A DNA stretch of 64,000 nucleotides, taken from contig CAZGSR010000002.1 of the NCBI GenBank assembly GCA_964528645.1, positions 1 through 64,000 on the forward strand, in the 5' to 3' direction. Shown in pieces: positions 51,921 through 61,149 of this stretch (position 1 is its first letter; each line of letters starts with the position of its first letter). A program made the translations under genes and the position numbers. The DNA is from UBA5734 sp964528645. GTDB lineage: Bacteria > Bacillota > Clostridia > Saccharofermentanales > UBA5734. The notes beneath the pieces are model-generated. The model was not told where the DNA came from. It saw only the letters and a list, made by a program, of their open reading frames with translations, and searched no databases.

Positions 51921-52592
51921 ATGATTCAAATCATGCAAACATACGGCTCCATGTTGGTGCAGGCTTTAGGGAAAACGCTCCTGTTAACGTTGCTTTCACT
52001 GTCTTTCGCCATGATTATCGGCCTGGTTTTTTCTTTGATGAATGTCGGAAAGAACCGGGTTTTTAATTTTTTCGGTACAGCTTATGTAGATGGGGTCAGG
52101 GGAGTCCCGCTGATTGTTTTGGCCTATTTCATTTACTTTGGTGTTCCGACCGGGATAAAAATGATGGGGATACAGGACTTCCGCCTGTCAGCCCTTCAAG
52201 CAGGTACGATCGCGCTGGCGATGAACTGCGGTGCCTACATGGCTGAAATCATCCGGGCCGGCATCGAGAGCATTGATAAGGGACAGATGGAGGCCAGCCG
52301 CAGCCTGGGATTGAGTTATGTCAAAAGCATGAGACTTGTTGTCTTGCCCCAAGCTTTTCGGGTCATGATTCCATCCATTATCAACCAATTCATTATCACG
52401 CTGAAAGATACATCCATTCTGTCGGTTATCGGATTCCCGGAACTGACAAACATGGGCAAGACCATTTCAGGGAATACCTTCAAGAGTCTTCAAACGTGGG
52501 CGATTGTCGGCATCATGTATATGATTGTCATCGTTGCCTTGAGCAAAATGGCAAAACGTGTTGAAAGGAGGGTGAACATTGGCAGAGCATGA
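51921..52592 (+). CDS. Amino-acid ABC transporter permease
   Basis: 223 residues. HisM/GlnP type: five helices, N-terminal 'QALGKTLLLTLLSLSFAMII', 'YVDGVRGVPLIVLAYFIYFG', the EAA loop 'RAGIESIDKGQMEASRSLGL' then 'LPQAFRVMIPSIINQFI'. The end overlaps the ATPase gene by 14 bases. Confidence 0.96.
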   Translation: MIQIMQTYGSMLVQALGKTLLLTLLSLSFAMIIGLVFSLMNVGKNRVFNFFGTAYVDGVRGVPLIVLAYFIYFGVPTGIKMMGIQDFRLSALQAGTIALAMNCGAYMAEIIRAGIESIDKGQMEASRSLGLSYVKSMRLVVLPQAFRVMIPSIINQFIITLKDTSILSVIGFPELTNMGKTISGNTFKSLQTWAIVGIMYMIVIVALSKMAKRVERRVNIGRA

Positions 52593-53319
52593 CATCATCA
52601 TCAGTGTCAAGAATTTGAAAAAGAATTTTGGCCATCTCGAAGTTCTGAAAGACATGAGCATGGATATCAGGAAAGGTGAAGTCGTTGTTCTGCTGGGGCC
52701 ATCAGGCAGCGGCAAATCTACCTTTCTGCGCTGCCTGAATCATCTGGAAGCAGCAACAAGTGGAACCATTATGGTCGATGGGCAAAACATCACCGACCGC
52801 CATACCGATATCAATAAAGTCCGCGAGAATATCGGCATGGTCTTCCAGCACTTCAACTTGTTTCCCCACAAAACGGTCATACAGAATATCATGATGGCGC
52901 CGGTAGAACTGAAGATCCTGTCCAAGGCAGATGCACAGGCCAAAGCACTCTCCCTGTTGCAGCGTGTTGGTTTGAGCGATAAAGCGGATGCATTCCCTTC
53001 GCAGCTTTCCGGTGGCCAGAAGCAGCGTGTAGCCATAGCCAGGGCACTGGCCATGAATCCGGACATCATGCTGTTCGATGAACCAACATCAGCCCTCGAT
53101 CCCGAAATGGTTGGCGAAGTGCTTGCTGTCATGAAAGAACTTGCTGCAGAAGGCATGACCATGGTCATCGTCACCCATGAAATCGGCTTTGCCCGGGAAG
53201 TTGCAGACCGGGTTGTCTTCATGGACGCCGGGTATATTGTCGAATCGGGCGCCCCAAAAGATGTGTTCAATCATCCGAAAGAGCCAAGAACGATAGACTT
53301 TCTCAATAAAGTTCTGTGA
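52579..53319 (+). CDS. Amino-acid ABC transporter ATPase (GlnQ/HisP type)
   Basis: 246 residues from a TTG at 52579, justified by GGAGGG at 52566-52571 inside the permease gene. Walker A 'LLGPSGSGKSTFLRCLNHLE', Q-loop 'GMVFQHFNLFPHKTV', signature 'QLSGGQKQRVAIARALA', Walker B 'IMLFDEPTSALDPEMV', H-loop 'VIVTHEIGFAREVA'. Energises the transporter. Confidence 0.97.
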   Translation: MAEHDIIISVKNLKKNFGHLEVLKDMSMDIRKGEVVVLLGPSGSGKSTFLRCLNHLEAATSGTIMVDGQNITDRHTDINKVRENIGMVFQHFNLFPHKTVIQNIMMAPVELKILSKADAQAKALSLLQRVGLSDKADAFPSQLSGGQKQRVAIARALAMNPDIMLFDEPTSALDPEMVGEVLAVMKELAAEGMTMVIVTHEIGFAREVADRVVFMDAGYIVESGAPKDVFNHPKEPRTIDFLNKVL

Positions 53320-53334
53320 CGACTAAGGTGTGTT

Positions 53335-53931
53335 ATGAAAAAAATTATCACGATCAGCCGGGAATTCGGCGCAGCCGGTGGTGAAATAGGTAGAAGAGTG
53401 GCCAAGGCATTGGATTATGGCTATTTTGACAAGGAAATCATCTATCAGGTGGCTTATGATTCGAACCTGGACGCTGACAGCCTGATCAAGTGGGACGAAA
53501 ATATTCCAACTGATTTCGGATTTGCCCAAAGCTTGTTTGATTTCTATAACAGGCCCTTGAGTGAACGACTCTATGCAGCCCAGACAAAAGTCATCCGGGA
53601 AATTGGCGAAAAAGGCAGCTGCGTCATTGTTGGCCGGAACGCCAACCATATTCTCAAAGAATTTGACAACAGCCTGCATCTCTTTATCAGCGCGGATACC
53701 AGCTTCAGGGTACAGCACATCAAAGAGCTGCTGCCGGACCAGTCTGAACATAAAATCAAGGAACAGATCCGGACCATCGACAAACAGAGGAAGAAGTTTT
53801 CCAAGTATTACACCGGTCAGACATTTGGCTATGCCGAAAACTACGACATCTGCCTGAAATCCTCTTCGCTGGGGATTGATGCATGTGTGGACCTTATTCT
53901 GCATCTGGCCCAAGGGTCAAACGACGGTTAG
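53335..53931 (+). CDS. Cytidylate-kinase-like protein
   Basis: 198 residues, 15 bases after the ABC ATPase. 'KIITISREFGAAGGEIGRRV' is the P-loop of the cytidylate-kinase-like family (Cmk2), 'VIVGRNANHILKEFDNSLHL' and 'HIKELLPDQSEHKIKEQIRT' follow. These proteins are common in Clostridia, are not the true Cmk, and their substrate is not established. Position suggests it belongs to the ABC operon. Confidence 0.88.
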   Translation: MKKIITISREFGAAGGEIGRRVAKALDYGYFDKEIIYQVAYDSNLDADSLIKWDENIPTDFGFAQSLFDFYNRPLSERLYAAQTKVIREIGEKGSCVIVGRNANHILKEFDNSLHLFISADTSFRVQHIKELLPDQSEHKIKEQIRTIDKQRKKFSKYYTGQTFGYAENYDICLKSSSLGIDACVDLILHLAQGSNDG

Positions 53932-53981
53932 CCATTCATCGGTGACACGAGGAGATCGTGAAATCCCCGGCGTCGGGTCTT

Positions 53982-54404
53982 TTAGGCTCCTTTTCGATCT
54001 GACAGGCCAAGTCGTTCGATCAGTGCATCTTGCAATACTTGCGAGAAATTGATGTGTGCCAGTTCTGCCCTGGTGTTCAACCAATTTGGAACTGTCAGGT
54101 TTTTCCGAATCGACTTCTTGCCATGCTTTTCAGTATAACTATCCATATCAAGAACGATTGGGGCTACAAAACCTTTCCCCATGTCAGGATCAAGTTCAAC
54201 CTCGTCAATAGGGGTGGATGGCGGAATATCCATTCCATCTTCGGGTTCGGTAAGCACCCAGCCGGATGCTGCGTCAATTGCCATCTCAATAGCTTCGGCA
54301 AGATCATTGCCGCCAGTTGTGCAGCCCGGAAGGTCCGGAACAACAACTGCGATAGATCCATCCTCTGAATCAGTATAAAAACACGCCCAATAAACCAGCT
54401 TTAT
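53982..54404 (-). CDS. hicB: HicB-type antitoxin, apparently starting at ATA
   Basis: 140 residues if read from ATA at 54402-54404, which lies five bases after GGAGG (54410-54414), exactly where ATG is expected. From there the frame is open and typical: 'KLVYWACFYTDSEDGSIAVV', 'VPDLPGCTTGGNDLAEAIEM' (the HicB partial RNase-H fold), linker 'TPIDEVELDPDMGKGFVAPI', and a C-terminal 'VPNWLNTRAELAHINFSQVL' ribbon-helix-like DNA-binding part. The next ATG (54284) would delete the first 40 residues. Either ATA is used or the gene was silenced by an ATG-to-ATA change. Overlap in function with the decayed hicA upstream. Confidence 0.8.
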   Translation of the reverse strand: MKLVYWACFYTDSEDGSIAVVVPDLPGCTTGGNDLAEAIEMAIDAASGWVLTEPEDGMDIPPSTPIDEVELDPDMGKGFVAPIVLDMDSYTEKHGKKSIRKNLTVPNWLNTRAELAHINFSQVLQDALIERLGLSDRKGA

Positions 54405-54427
54405 ATTTTCCTCCGTTTCAGCGGGTC

Positions 54428-54590
54428 TTATTTCAGGTCCGCTTGCTTCAAGATTGACTTGATGACAATGTTTGGTATGTCTCCCGGGTGATGCGGTATC
54501 GTGACCTTTCCGGACTTCGTCAGGTGAGTGTACTGGAAGTGAGATCCTTTACGTCTTTTAAAATCCACCCGTCTGCCAGAGTGTAACGCT
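54428..54590 (-). pseudogene. hicA: HicA toxin remnant
   Basis: The C-terminal half is well kept: 'KRRKGSHFQYTHLTKSGKVT' (catalytic GSH) and 'IPNIVIKSILKQADLK'. Upstream the frame must shift: 'LADGWILK', the usual HicA N-terminal strand, is in another frame, and one extra A in the run at 54556-54559 would join them. Before that an in-frame TAG appears and no start codon is seen. The toxin is therefore very probably inactive. Confidence 0.75.
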
Positions 54591-54642
54591 ACCGGTAAAA
54601 TCGGCATAATCAATAAGAGCGTCATTGAGATATGTTTATTAA

Positions 54643-54681
54643 ACAAAAAAGCCCTACAACCATTGCGGCTGTAAGGCTTTC
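54643..54681 (-). terminator. Intrinsic terminator after tRNA-Thr
   Basis: AAGCCTTACA pairs with TGTAGGGCTT (one G-T) on the minus strand, followed by TTTTTTG, directly past the tRNA 3' end. Confidence 0.85.
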
Positions 54682-54684
54682 TCT

Positions 54685-54760
54685 TGGAGCCTGTTGACGG
54701 ATTTGAACCCCCGACCTGCTGATTACAAATCAGCTGCTCTACCAACTGAGCTAAACAGGC
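54685..54760 (-). tRNA. tRNA-Thr (anticodon TGT)
   Basis: 76 bases, CCA encoded. Acceptor GCCTGTT/AACAGGC, D-arm GCTCAGTTGGTAGAGC, anticodon loop TTTGTAA flanked by GCTGA/TCAGC, T-arm GTCGGGGGTTCAAATC. Anticodon TGT reads ACA. Confidence 0.97.
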
Positions 54761-54796
54761 GTCTGGCCTTGCGCCGGATTGACCTGCGCAAGGGAT

Positions 54797-54825
54797 AGTT
54801 TAAAGAAGCAAGGCCGGACTGTCAA
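54797..54825 (-). promoter_or_regulatory. Promoter of tRNA-Thr
   Basis: Minus strand TTGACA (54820-54825), 17-base spacer, TAAACT (54797-54802). The -35 overlaps the last codons of the acyltransferase-like gene. Confidence 0.75.
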
Positions 54826-55745
54826 GTCGCAAAAAAGACTTCGTCGCCATTGTTTTCTTGCCTCGGCGGCCAGGGCTTCTCCAGTTCGTGCGGATTTTCC
54901 AGAATCTGCTGGAAGCGTTTCAGGGAGCGGGCGTAGTAGAAGCCGTCGCCGATCCGTTCGTCCAGGGTGACGGCCAGGTTGACAACTTCGCGCACACCGA
55001 TTGTGCCGTCTGGGAGGACTTTGGGCACTTTCTGGCTGACACCGATGGTGAGGAAGATGGGGGTTGTCCCGAATTCATAGAGGTGGTGGAAGGGTGCGTC
55101 GATACCGAGGCTGCCCAGGTTGGAGATAAAGACACTGGTATGCATCGGTGACAGGTCGATGACAAAGCGGGGCAGCCAGCCATGGTAATCGAGCCAGGTG
55201 ACGAATGAGACAAAGCCCTGCAGGATGAATCTGGGCAGGAGCATCAGGACGTTGAACCAGTTGACGATACCGCTGCGAGCGACGTCGTCTTCTTTAGCTT
55301 CGGAGCGGATGCGATGGATTTCCTTTTGCAGTTTGTCTGATAGCGTATCCAGCGTATCTTCTGGTGCGAAGGTCATCACAACGATCTCTTCCTTGGCATC
55401 ATCCTTGAACTCCCGCTTCATGACAAAGGCCAGTTTGATGGCGTTGCGCTGGTAGACGCGGCGGCCAACGACGAACCGGTTCATCTGCGGCCGCTCGGCG
55501 ATGATCCGGACCAGGGCAGCCAGAATGACATGGAACAAGGTCATCTTGATCCCGCTGCCACCCTCGGCGACTGAGGCCCGGTTGCGCTCGTGCAGGAACG
55601 ACTTGACCGTTGTGATGTCGATTTCCTGCTTGAAATAGATGGCAGACTCGTTGCGGTTTTTCATGATGAAGGGGAAAAACTGCATGAAGGGATCGATGTC
55701 ACGCAGGCGTTTGCCATCGGGTCGGCTGAACAATGTTTCACGCAT
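54822..55745 (-). CDS. E2/CAT-superfamily acyltransferase-like protein without the catalytic His
   Basis: 307 residues from the ATG at 55745. It has the catalytic-domain fold of 2-oxoacid dehydrogenase E2 and chloramphenicol acetyltransferase: 'KQEIDITTVKSFLHERNRAS', 'TLFHVILAALVRIIAERPQM', 'TSVFISNLGSLGIDAPFHHL', 'TTPIFLTIGVSQKVPKVLPD'. The usual 'DHRxxDG' reads 'LDERIGDGFYYARSL', so His is Glu. No lipoyl domain or E1/E3 genes are near. It probably does not act as a normal E2. Possibly co-transcribed with the DUF5317 and leuS genes upstream. Confidence 0.8.
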   Translation of the reverse strand: MRETLFSRPDGKRLRDIDPFMQFFPFIMKNRNESAIYFKQEIDITTVKSFLHERNRASVAEGGSGIKMTLFHVILAALVRIIAERPQMNRFVVGRRVYQRNAIKLAFVMKREFKDDAKEEIVVMTFAPEDTLDTLSDKLQKEIHRIRSEAKEDDVARSGIVNWFNVLMLLPRFILQGFVSFVTWLDYHGWLPRFVIDLSPMHTSVFISNLGSLGIDAPFHHLYEFGTTPIFLTIGVSQKVPKVLPDGTIGVREVVNLAVTLDERIGDGFYYARSLKRFQQILENPHELEKPWPPRQENNGDEVFFAT

Positions 55746-55758
55746 GACTGGGATGTCC

Positions 55759-56523
55759 TCATTTCTTGGTTGAATCAGGTCTCGCGTGGCGGTTTCTCTT
55801 GCGGGCAGGGAAGAGGCTGAAGGTGATCAGGAACAGGGCCAGGGCGAGGATCAGGTCGGTCAGGCTGACATAAGAGGACGGGGTGACAGGTTGACGGGAC
55901 CAATCAGGCCAGGCGATCATCCGGCCCAGGAATGCATAGCGGGTCTGCTCATCCACCAGACGGGCCAGGTGGAGAGCGCCATTCCGGATGCCTTCTGCCA
56001 GCAGTGGGTCATCGATCCGGTCCAGATAGGCAGCCGGTAACGGCCAGTAACCCTGGTTCGTCCACAGGACCAGCATCTGGCCGACCAGAGCGGGGACTGC
56101 CAGGCACAGGCCGATCAGGCGCAGTGGGGACAGATCCCGGACCTGCTTATTCCGTCGTGCCAGTCCAGCCGGGATCCGGTGGGGCTGTGAGCTGAACCGC
56201 TGGACCAGGCGCAGGTAGGCGACCTGCAGATGGCGCCGGAGGTCGGTCCAGCAGGTTCGGCGTGCCGTCCGGACCAGGTTGATCAGGATAAAGGCAAGAA
56301 AGAGGCTGCGGGACAGCACCTGCAGCGTCATCAGGAGCTGGCGGTCTTCGGTCCAGACCAGGCTGGGCCAGTAGGTGCCCAGCCAATAGGGCAGCAGGGT
56401 CGCAAACAATGCCAGCGGCAACAGGAATACGGCGCGCAGCTCCCAGAGCATCAGGGCATTGACTTTCAGGGACCGCATTGCCCCAAGCAGGATCGCCAGG
56501 ATCAGCGGCAGCAGATAGATCAT
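55759..56523 (-). CDS. DUF5317-like membrane protein
   Basis: 254 residues from the ATG at 56523. About five membrane helices; the outside region has 'DDPLLAEGIRNGALHLARLV', 'DEQTRYAFLGRMIAWPDW' and 'SYVSLTDLILALALFLITFS', the DUF5317 pattern. Function unknown. Thirteen bases separate it from leuS upstream and from the acyltransferase downstream. Confidence 0.75.
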   Translation of the reverse strand: MIYLLPLILAILLGAMRSLKVNALMLWELRAVFLLPLALFATLLPYWLGTYWPSLVWTEDRQLLMTLQVLSRSLFLAFILINLVRTARRTCWTDLRRHLQVAYLRLVQRFSSQPHRIPAGLARRNKQVRDLSPLRLIGLCLAVPALVGQMLVLWTNQGYWPLPAAYLDRIDDPLLAEGIRNGALHLARLVDEQTRYAFLGRMIAWPDWSRQPVTPSSYVSLTDLILALALFLITFSLFPARKRNRHARPDSTKK

Positions 56524-56536
56524 TCAGCCGGTCCGG

Positions 56537-59008
56537 TCAGCGCACGACCAGGTTGGCCAGGCGTCCCTTGACGTAGATGAATTTCACCAGCTGCTTGCCT
56601 GTGAGCAGGGCGATCGTGCGTTCGTCCTGCTTGACGATGGTTTCGACTTGCTCAGCAGTGGCATCGGATGGGATATCGAGGCGGAATTTGACCACACCAT
56701 TGGTCTGGACGGCAATTTCGATGGTATCCCGGACCAGCGCCTGCGGGTCGAACTCGGGCCAGGACTGGCGGAAAATGGAATCCGCATAGCCGAGCTGGTG
56801 CCACGATTCTTCGCAGAAGTGGGGTGCAAAGGGGGCCATCAGGCGCAGCAGATCCTCCGTGACTGATCGCAGCAGGGCCAGATCAGCGGTTGCGAGTCCC
56901 TGGTATTTGTTGACGGCATTCAAAAGCTCCATCATGCGCGAGATCGAGGTGTTGAACTGGAAACGCTCAGCGTCGGTGCTGACGGATTTGATGGCGTAAT
57001 GGCGGGCGTACTGCAGGTCTTTGCCATCGCTGTCGAGTGTAGCGGCAACAGCCGGAGCAGGCCAGGCTTTGGCTTCCTCGACCAGGCGCTCGACCCGGTT
57101 GACATATTTGACGATCGCCTTGACGCCGTCGTCATTCCAGGGACCGCCATCGGTGTAGGCGAATCCGAAACCCAGGTACATGCGGAAAACGTCCGAACCA
57201 TGGCGGGTGATGTAGTCATCCGGTGAGATGGTGTTGCCACGCGACTTGGACATTTTCTGGCCGTCGGCACCGAGGATGGTGCCTTGGTGGACCAGGGACT
57301 TGAAGGGCTCGTCAAAGGAGAGATAGCCCATGTCACGCAAGGCTTTGGTGACAAAGCGGGCATAGAGCAGGTGCATCGCAGCATGCTCGGCGCCGCCGAT
57401 GTATTTGTCGACCGGGCACATGGCGTCAACCTTGGCCTTGGCAAACGGTTCAGTGTCGTTTTTGTTGTCGACATAGCGGAACTGGTACCACGACGAGCAG
57501 ACAAAGGTGTCGAGGGTGTCCGGGTCGCGTTCAGCCGGACCGCCGCAGGTCGGGCAGGAGGTTTCAATAAAGGAGCGGCACTTTTTCAGCGGCGATTCGC
57601 CGTCGGGACGGAACTCGACATCGTAAGGCAGCTGGACGGGCAGTTGATCCTCGGGGACTGGCACCACACCGCAGGTCGGGCAATGGACGACCGGGATCGG
57701 GGTGCCCCAGTACCGTTGGCGGGAGACCAGCCAGTCACGCAGGCGATAGTTGATTTTCAGGCTGCCCTGGCCCGTTGGTTCGAGCTTCTGGACGATGGCC
57801 TTGATCGCATCCGCTGAATCGAGACCATCGAATTCGCCACTGTTGACCAGGCTGCCTTTGTCACAGAAGGGGAGTTCGTCGGGTGAGCCGTCGGCGCTCC
57901 GGATGACACGCTGGATCGGCAGGTTGAACTTTTCTGCGAACTCAAAGTCGCGTTCGTCGTGGCCAGGGACGGCCATGACGACGCCCGTGCCGTAGCCAGC
58001 AATGACATAGTCGGCAGCCCAGATCGGAACCTTGGCTCCGGTGAGTGGATGGATGGCATAGGAGCCGGTGAAGACCCCGGTCTTCTCGCGGACGGTCGAC
58101 ATGCGGTCGATGTCGGACACTTTGCGGGTGTCGGCGATGTAGGCTTCGACGGCAGAGCGATGCTCGTCCGTCGTCAGGACATGGCACAGTTCGCTTTCCG
58201 GTGCGACGACGACATAGGTGACACCCATGACGGTATCCGCCCGGGTGGTGAAAACCTTGAGACTGACTGGGTTGCCATCGTGATCGAGCGTCGCCTGGCC
58301 ATTTGTTTCGGCACCAAAGACCAGCTCGGCACCTTCGGAACGACCGATCCAGTTGGTCTGGATTTTCTTGGTCTTTTCCGGCCAGTCGAGGGTGGGAAGG
58401 CAGTCGAGCAGTTCCTGGGCATAGGCGGTGATGCGGAAAAACCACTGGGTCAGGTTCTTGCGCGTCACTTCGGTGCCACAGCGCTCGCAGGCGCCTTCAT
58501 CGACTTGTTCGTTGGCCAGGACGGTGTTGCAGTTGGGGCACCAGTTGACCGGCGCATTTTTCCGGTAGGCCAGGCCATTCTTGTAGAGCTGGAGGAACAG
58601 CCACTGGTTCCAGCGGTAGTATTCCGGTTCGCAGGTTGCCAGTTCTGCATCCCAGTCAAACATGCCGCCCATCTCACGCAGCTGTTTTTCCATCGTGCGG
58701 ATGTTGCTGTGTGTGCTGTCCAAGGGGTGGATGCCCGTTTTGATGGCATAGTTTTCAGCTGGCAAGCCAAAGGCATCAAATCCCATCGGCTGGAAGACCT
58801 CGTAGCCCTGCATCTTTTTCATGCGGGCCCAGGAATCGGAGAGTGCGTAATTGTACCAGTGGCCGACATGGAGATTGGCGCCGGAAGGATAGGAGAACAT
58901 TTCCAGGACGTAGAGCTTCTTCTCCTGGCGCTCGGGATTGAAATGGTTCAGGCCGGATTGTTCCCAGTAGTCCTGCCATTTGCGGTCGATTTCAACGGAA
59001 TATGCCAT
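56537..59008 (-). CDS. leuS: Leucyl-tRNA synthetase
   Basis: 823 residues from the ATG at 59008 (GAGGG upstream). 'FSYPSGANLHVGHWYNYALS' carries the HIGH-type motif, 'APVNWCPNCNTVLANEQVDE' the zinc ribbon, a CP1 editing domain with 'TTRADTVMGVTYVVVAPE' and 'AVPGHDERDFEFAEKFNLPI', and 'ADGQKMSKSRGNTISPDDYI' the KMSKS loop. Complete with anticodon-binding and C-terminal domains. No T-box leader was found in the short upstream gap. Confidence 0.98.
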   Translation of the reverse strand: MAYSVEIDRKWQDYWEQSGLNHFNPERQEKKLYVLEMFSYPSGANLHVGHWYNYALSDSWARMKKMQGYEVFQPMGFDAFGLPAENYAIKTGIHPLDSTHSNIRTMEKQLREMGGMFDWDAELATCEPEYYRWNQWLFLQLYKNGLAYRKNAPVNWCPNCNTVLANEQVDEGACERCGTEVTRKNLTQWFFRITAYAQELLDCLPTLDWPEKTKKIQTNWIGRSEGAELVFGAETNGQATLDHDGNPVSLKVFTTRADTVMGVTYVVVAPESELCHVLTTDEHRSAVEAYIADTRKVSDIDRMSTVREKTGVFTGSYAIHPLTGAKVPIWAADYVIAGYGTGVVMAVPGHDERDFEFAEKFNLPIQRVIRSADGSPDELPFCDKGSLVNSGEFDGLDSADAIKAIVQKLEPTGQGSLKINYRLRDWLVSRQRYWGTPIPVVHCPTCGVVPVPEDQLPVQLPYDVEFRPDGESPLKKCRSFIETSCPTCGGPAERDPDTLDTFVCSSWYQFRYVDNKNDTEPFAKAKVDAMCPVDKYIGGAEHAAMHLLYARFVTKALRDMGYLSFDEPFKSLVHQGTILGADGQKMSKSRGNTISPDDYITRHGSDVFRMYLGFGFAYTDGGPWNDDGVKAIVKYVNRVERLVEEAKAWPAPAVAATLDSDGKDLQYARHYAIKSVSTDAERFQFNTSISRMMELLNAVNKYQGLATADLALLRSVTEDLLRLMAPFAPHFCEESWHQLGYADSIFRQSWPEFDPQALVRDTIEIAVQTNGVVKFRLDIPSDATAEQVETIVKQDERTIALLTGKQLVKFIYVKGRLANLVVR

Positions 59009-59111
59009 GTCGATACCCTCATTCAAGCTTAGATTTCCCGGCTATTTTAACAAAATCTCCGGCACTTTGCACTTATAAAAGGTAGAACCTGGCATCGATG
59101 AAGGATTACCT

Positions 59112-59957
59112 TCAGGGCAAAGGCCCCAGCAAAGCCATGCGCAGGGCACACAGGGCCAGGATATGCAGCGGATAGAACAGGTAGAAACCGTATTTCAGCC
59201 AGCGGGATGGTTTCCGGTCACGCTGGAACGCGACCATCAAAGGCACGGCAGCAAGCGAGGCCAGCTGCATCACCGCCCAGTAGACGGGTGCGCTGGCGGT
59301 CAGCATGCGAGTCATAAGAAAGAGGATGTTCAATGGCAGCAGATACTGGAACAGGCGTTGCTCCCAATGGGCTTCGTCGACCCGGTGAGTGGCGGCATCC
59401 AGCAAGACTACGGTCAGGATGCCGTAAGCCCCGTAATCGGCGTGCAATGCCTCGGCAGCAAGCAAGGCTGCCAATAATGCGATGCTGCCAAGGATCAGGC
59501 CTGTCCGGGCATCCAGCGTGATCCCGCCAGGACTGATCTTGAGATCGAAGCGGGGGGGGATCGGCCGCACAGGCACCGTGTTGGGTGCAGCCGGGATGGG
59601 GCGCAGGCTGGCGATCAAGTCTCGGCTGGAATCGCGGGCCAGCCTGTATCCAGCCAGGGCGACAATGGCCAGCGCGAACGTAACCAGGACATTGGTCCAC
59701 TCCATGTGCAGGCCGATCCACTGATTGGCTCGCTGGATGATGATTTGCGAAATCAGGGCAAAAGCAGTCATCCGCAGAAAATAGACCATCTGGCTGTGTG
59801 TCCGGCGAAAGCCTCGGGCCACCGACCAGGCAAACAAAGGGAATGCCAGCCGGCCGGACAGGCGCAGGGCCATGACCAAGGTACCAGGCAGGACATCGCT
59901 GTAGTAAAATCCGATGTGGTCAAGCAACATGAACAATGCGGCGAAGAGCTTGAGCAA
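59112..59957 (-). CDS. TraX-family membrane protein
   Basis: 281 residues from a TTG at 59957 with AGGCGG upstream. About eight helices; 'LKLFAALFMLLDHIGFYYSD', 'LRLSGRLAFPLFAWSVARGF' and 'YGAYGILTVVLLDAATH' and 'KYGFYLFYPLHILALCALR' are TraX features. TraX acetylates F-pilin in plasmids; chromosomal clostridial homologues have unknown targets. Confidence 0.9.
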   Translation of the reverse strand: MLKLFAALFMLLDHIGFYYSDVLPGTLVMALRLSGRLAFPLFAWSVARGFRRTHSQMVYFLRMTAFALISQIIIQRANQWIGLHMEWTNVLVTFALAIVALAGYRLARDSSRDLIASLRPIPAAPNTVPVRPIPPRFDLKISPGGITLDARTGLILGSIALLAALLAAEALHADYGAYGILTVVLLDAATHRVDEAHWEQRLFQYLLPLNILFLMTRMLTASAPVYWAVMQLASLAAVPLMVAFQRDRKPSRWLKYGFYLFYPLHILALCALRMALLGPLP

Positions 59958-60106
59958 GATTATCCGCCTTTCTGTCGAAAAGTGACCAACTATGCGAAAA
60001 AACCGGTCGGAACCGGTGTGATCATTTGATTAAGAATGGAATCTATTGTATCATTGTTGCGCACACTACTCAAATACACCTTTCATCTCAGAATGGAGAT
60101 TCTACG

Positions 60107-61120
60107 ATGCACTTTGGAATGGATATTGGTATTGATCTTGGCACCGCTTCGGTGCTTGTTTATGTAAAAGGCAAAGGTGTCGTCCTGCGTGAGCCGTCGG
60201 TCGTCGCCATCAATTCCAAGACTGGCAAGGTCTTGGCCGTCGGTGAAGGCGCCAGCCTGATGCTTGGCCGTACCCCAGGTATTGTCGATGCCATCCGCCC
60301 CTTGCGCGATGGTGTCATTTCGGACTTCAAAGTGACGGAGGTCATGCTCAAGGCCTTCATCAACCGTGTCTGCAAAGGCCTGCGTGCCAAATATTTCAAA
60401 CCCACAATCGTGGTTTGTGTCCCCAGTGTGATTACGCCTGTCGAGCAAAAAGCCGTTGAGGATGCCTGCAAACACGCCGGTGCCAAAGATGTCTACCTGA
60501 TCCGTGAACCGATTGCGGCTGCGATCGGCGCTGGCATCGACATCACCAAGGCCTGCGGCAGCATGATCGTTGACATTGGCGGTGGTACGACAGACATCGC
60601 CGTCATCTCGCTGACCCAGCCCGTTGTCGACTTTTCGCTCAAGGTTGCCGGAGACAAGTTCGATGAAGCGATCGTCAAGCATGTCCGCCGCAAGCACAAT
60701 GTCCTGATCGGTGAACGCACCGCTGAAGAACTCAAGATCAATATCGGCTGTGCCTATCCGCGTGAAGAAGAGCTGACCATGGAAGTGCGTGGCCGCAACC
60801 TGATTACCGGCATGCCGGCGACGATCACGATCAACTCGACCGAGATGCTCGAAGCGCTCGAAGAGCCAGTCAGCCAGATTTTCGAAGCTGTCCATACCGT
60901 GCTCGAACGCACCCCCCCCGAACTGATGGCTGACATCAGCCAGCGCGGCATTGTCATGACCGGTGGTGGGGCGCTGCTGTACGGGCTCGACCGCATGCTC
61001 GCTGCCAAGATCGGCATCGATGTGGTTGTTGCGGATGATGCCATCTCCTGCGTCGCGATCGGTACTGGCAAGGCGCTCGACATGATGGACAAATTCTCCG
61101 CCCTCAGCGACGGTACGTAA
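60107..61120 (+). CDS. mreB: Rod-shape protein MreB/Mbl
   Basis: 337 residues from the ATG at 60107 with GGAG upstream. Actin-fold motifs: 'GIDLGTASVLVYVKGKGVVL' (phosphate 1), 'PTIVVCVPSVITPVEQKAVE', 'GSMIVDIGGGTTDIAVISL' (phosphate 2), 'DISQRGIVMTGGGALLYGLD' (adenosine site). No mreC or mreD follows, which is common for Mbl-type paralogues. Confidence 0.95.
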   Translation: MHFGMDIGIDLGTASVLVYVKGKGVVLREPSVVAINSKTGKVLAVGEGASLMLGRTPGIVDAIRPLRDGVISDFKVTEVMLKAFINRVCKGLRAKYFKPTIVVCVPSVITPVEQKAVEDACKHAGAKDVYLIREPIAAAIGAGIDITKACGSMIVDIGGGTTDIAVISLTQPVVDFSLKVAGDKFDEAIVKHVRRKHNVLIGERTAEELKINIGCAYPREEELTMEVRGRNLITGMPATITINSTEMLEALEEPVSQIFEAVHTVLERTPPELMADISQRGIVMTGGGALLYGLDRMLAAKIGIDVVVADDAISCVAIGTGKALDMMDKFSALSDGT

Positions 61121-61149
61121 GAGGCACTTGCCTATCACCCCCTGCGCGA

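Noticed and set aside
58981..59111. T-box leader for leuS
   Set aside because: The gap upstream of leuS is only about 100 bases and has no T-box sequence or specifier-loop structure.
60107..61120. mre operon
   Set aside because: No mreC or mreD follow; after MreB comes a repeat element and then rho with its own promoter.
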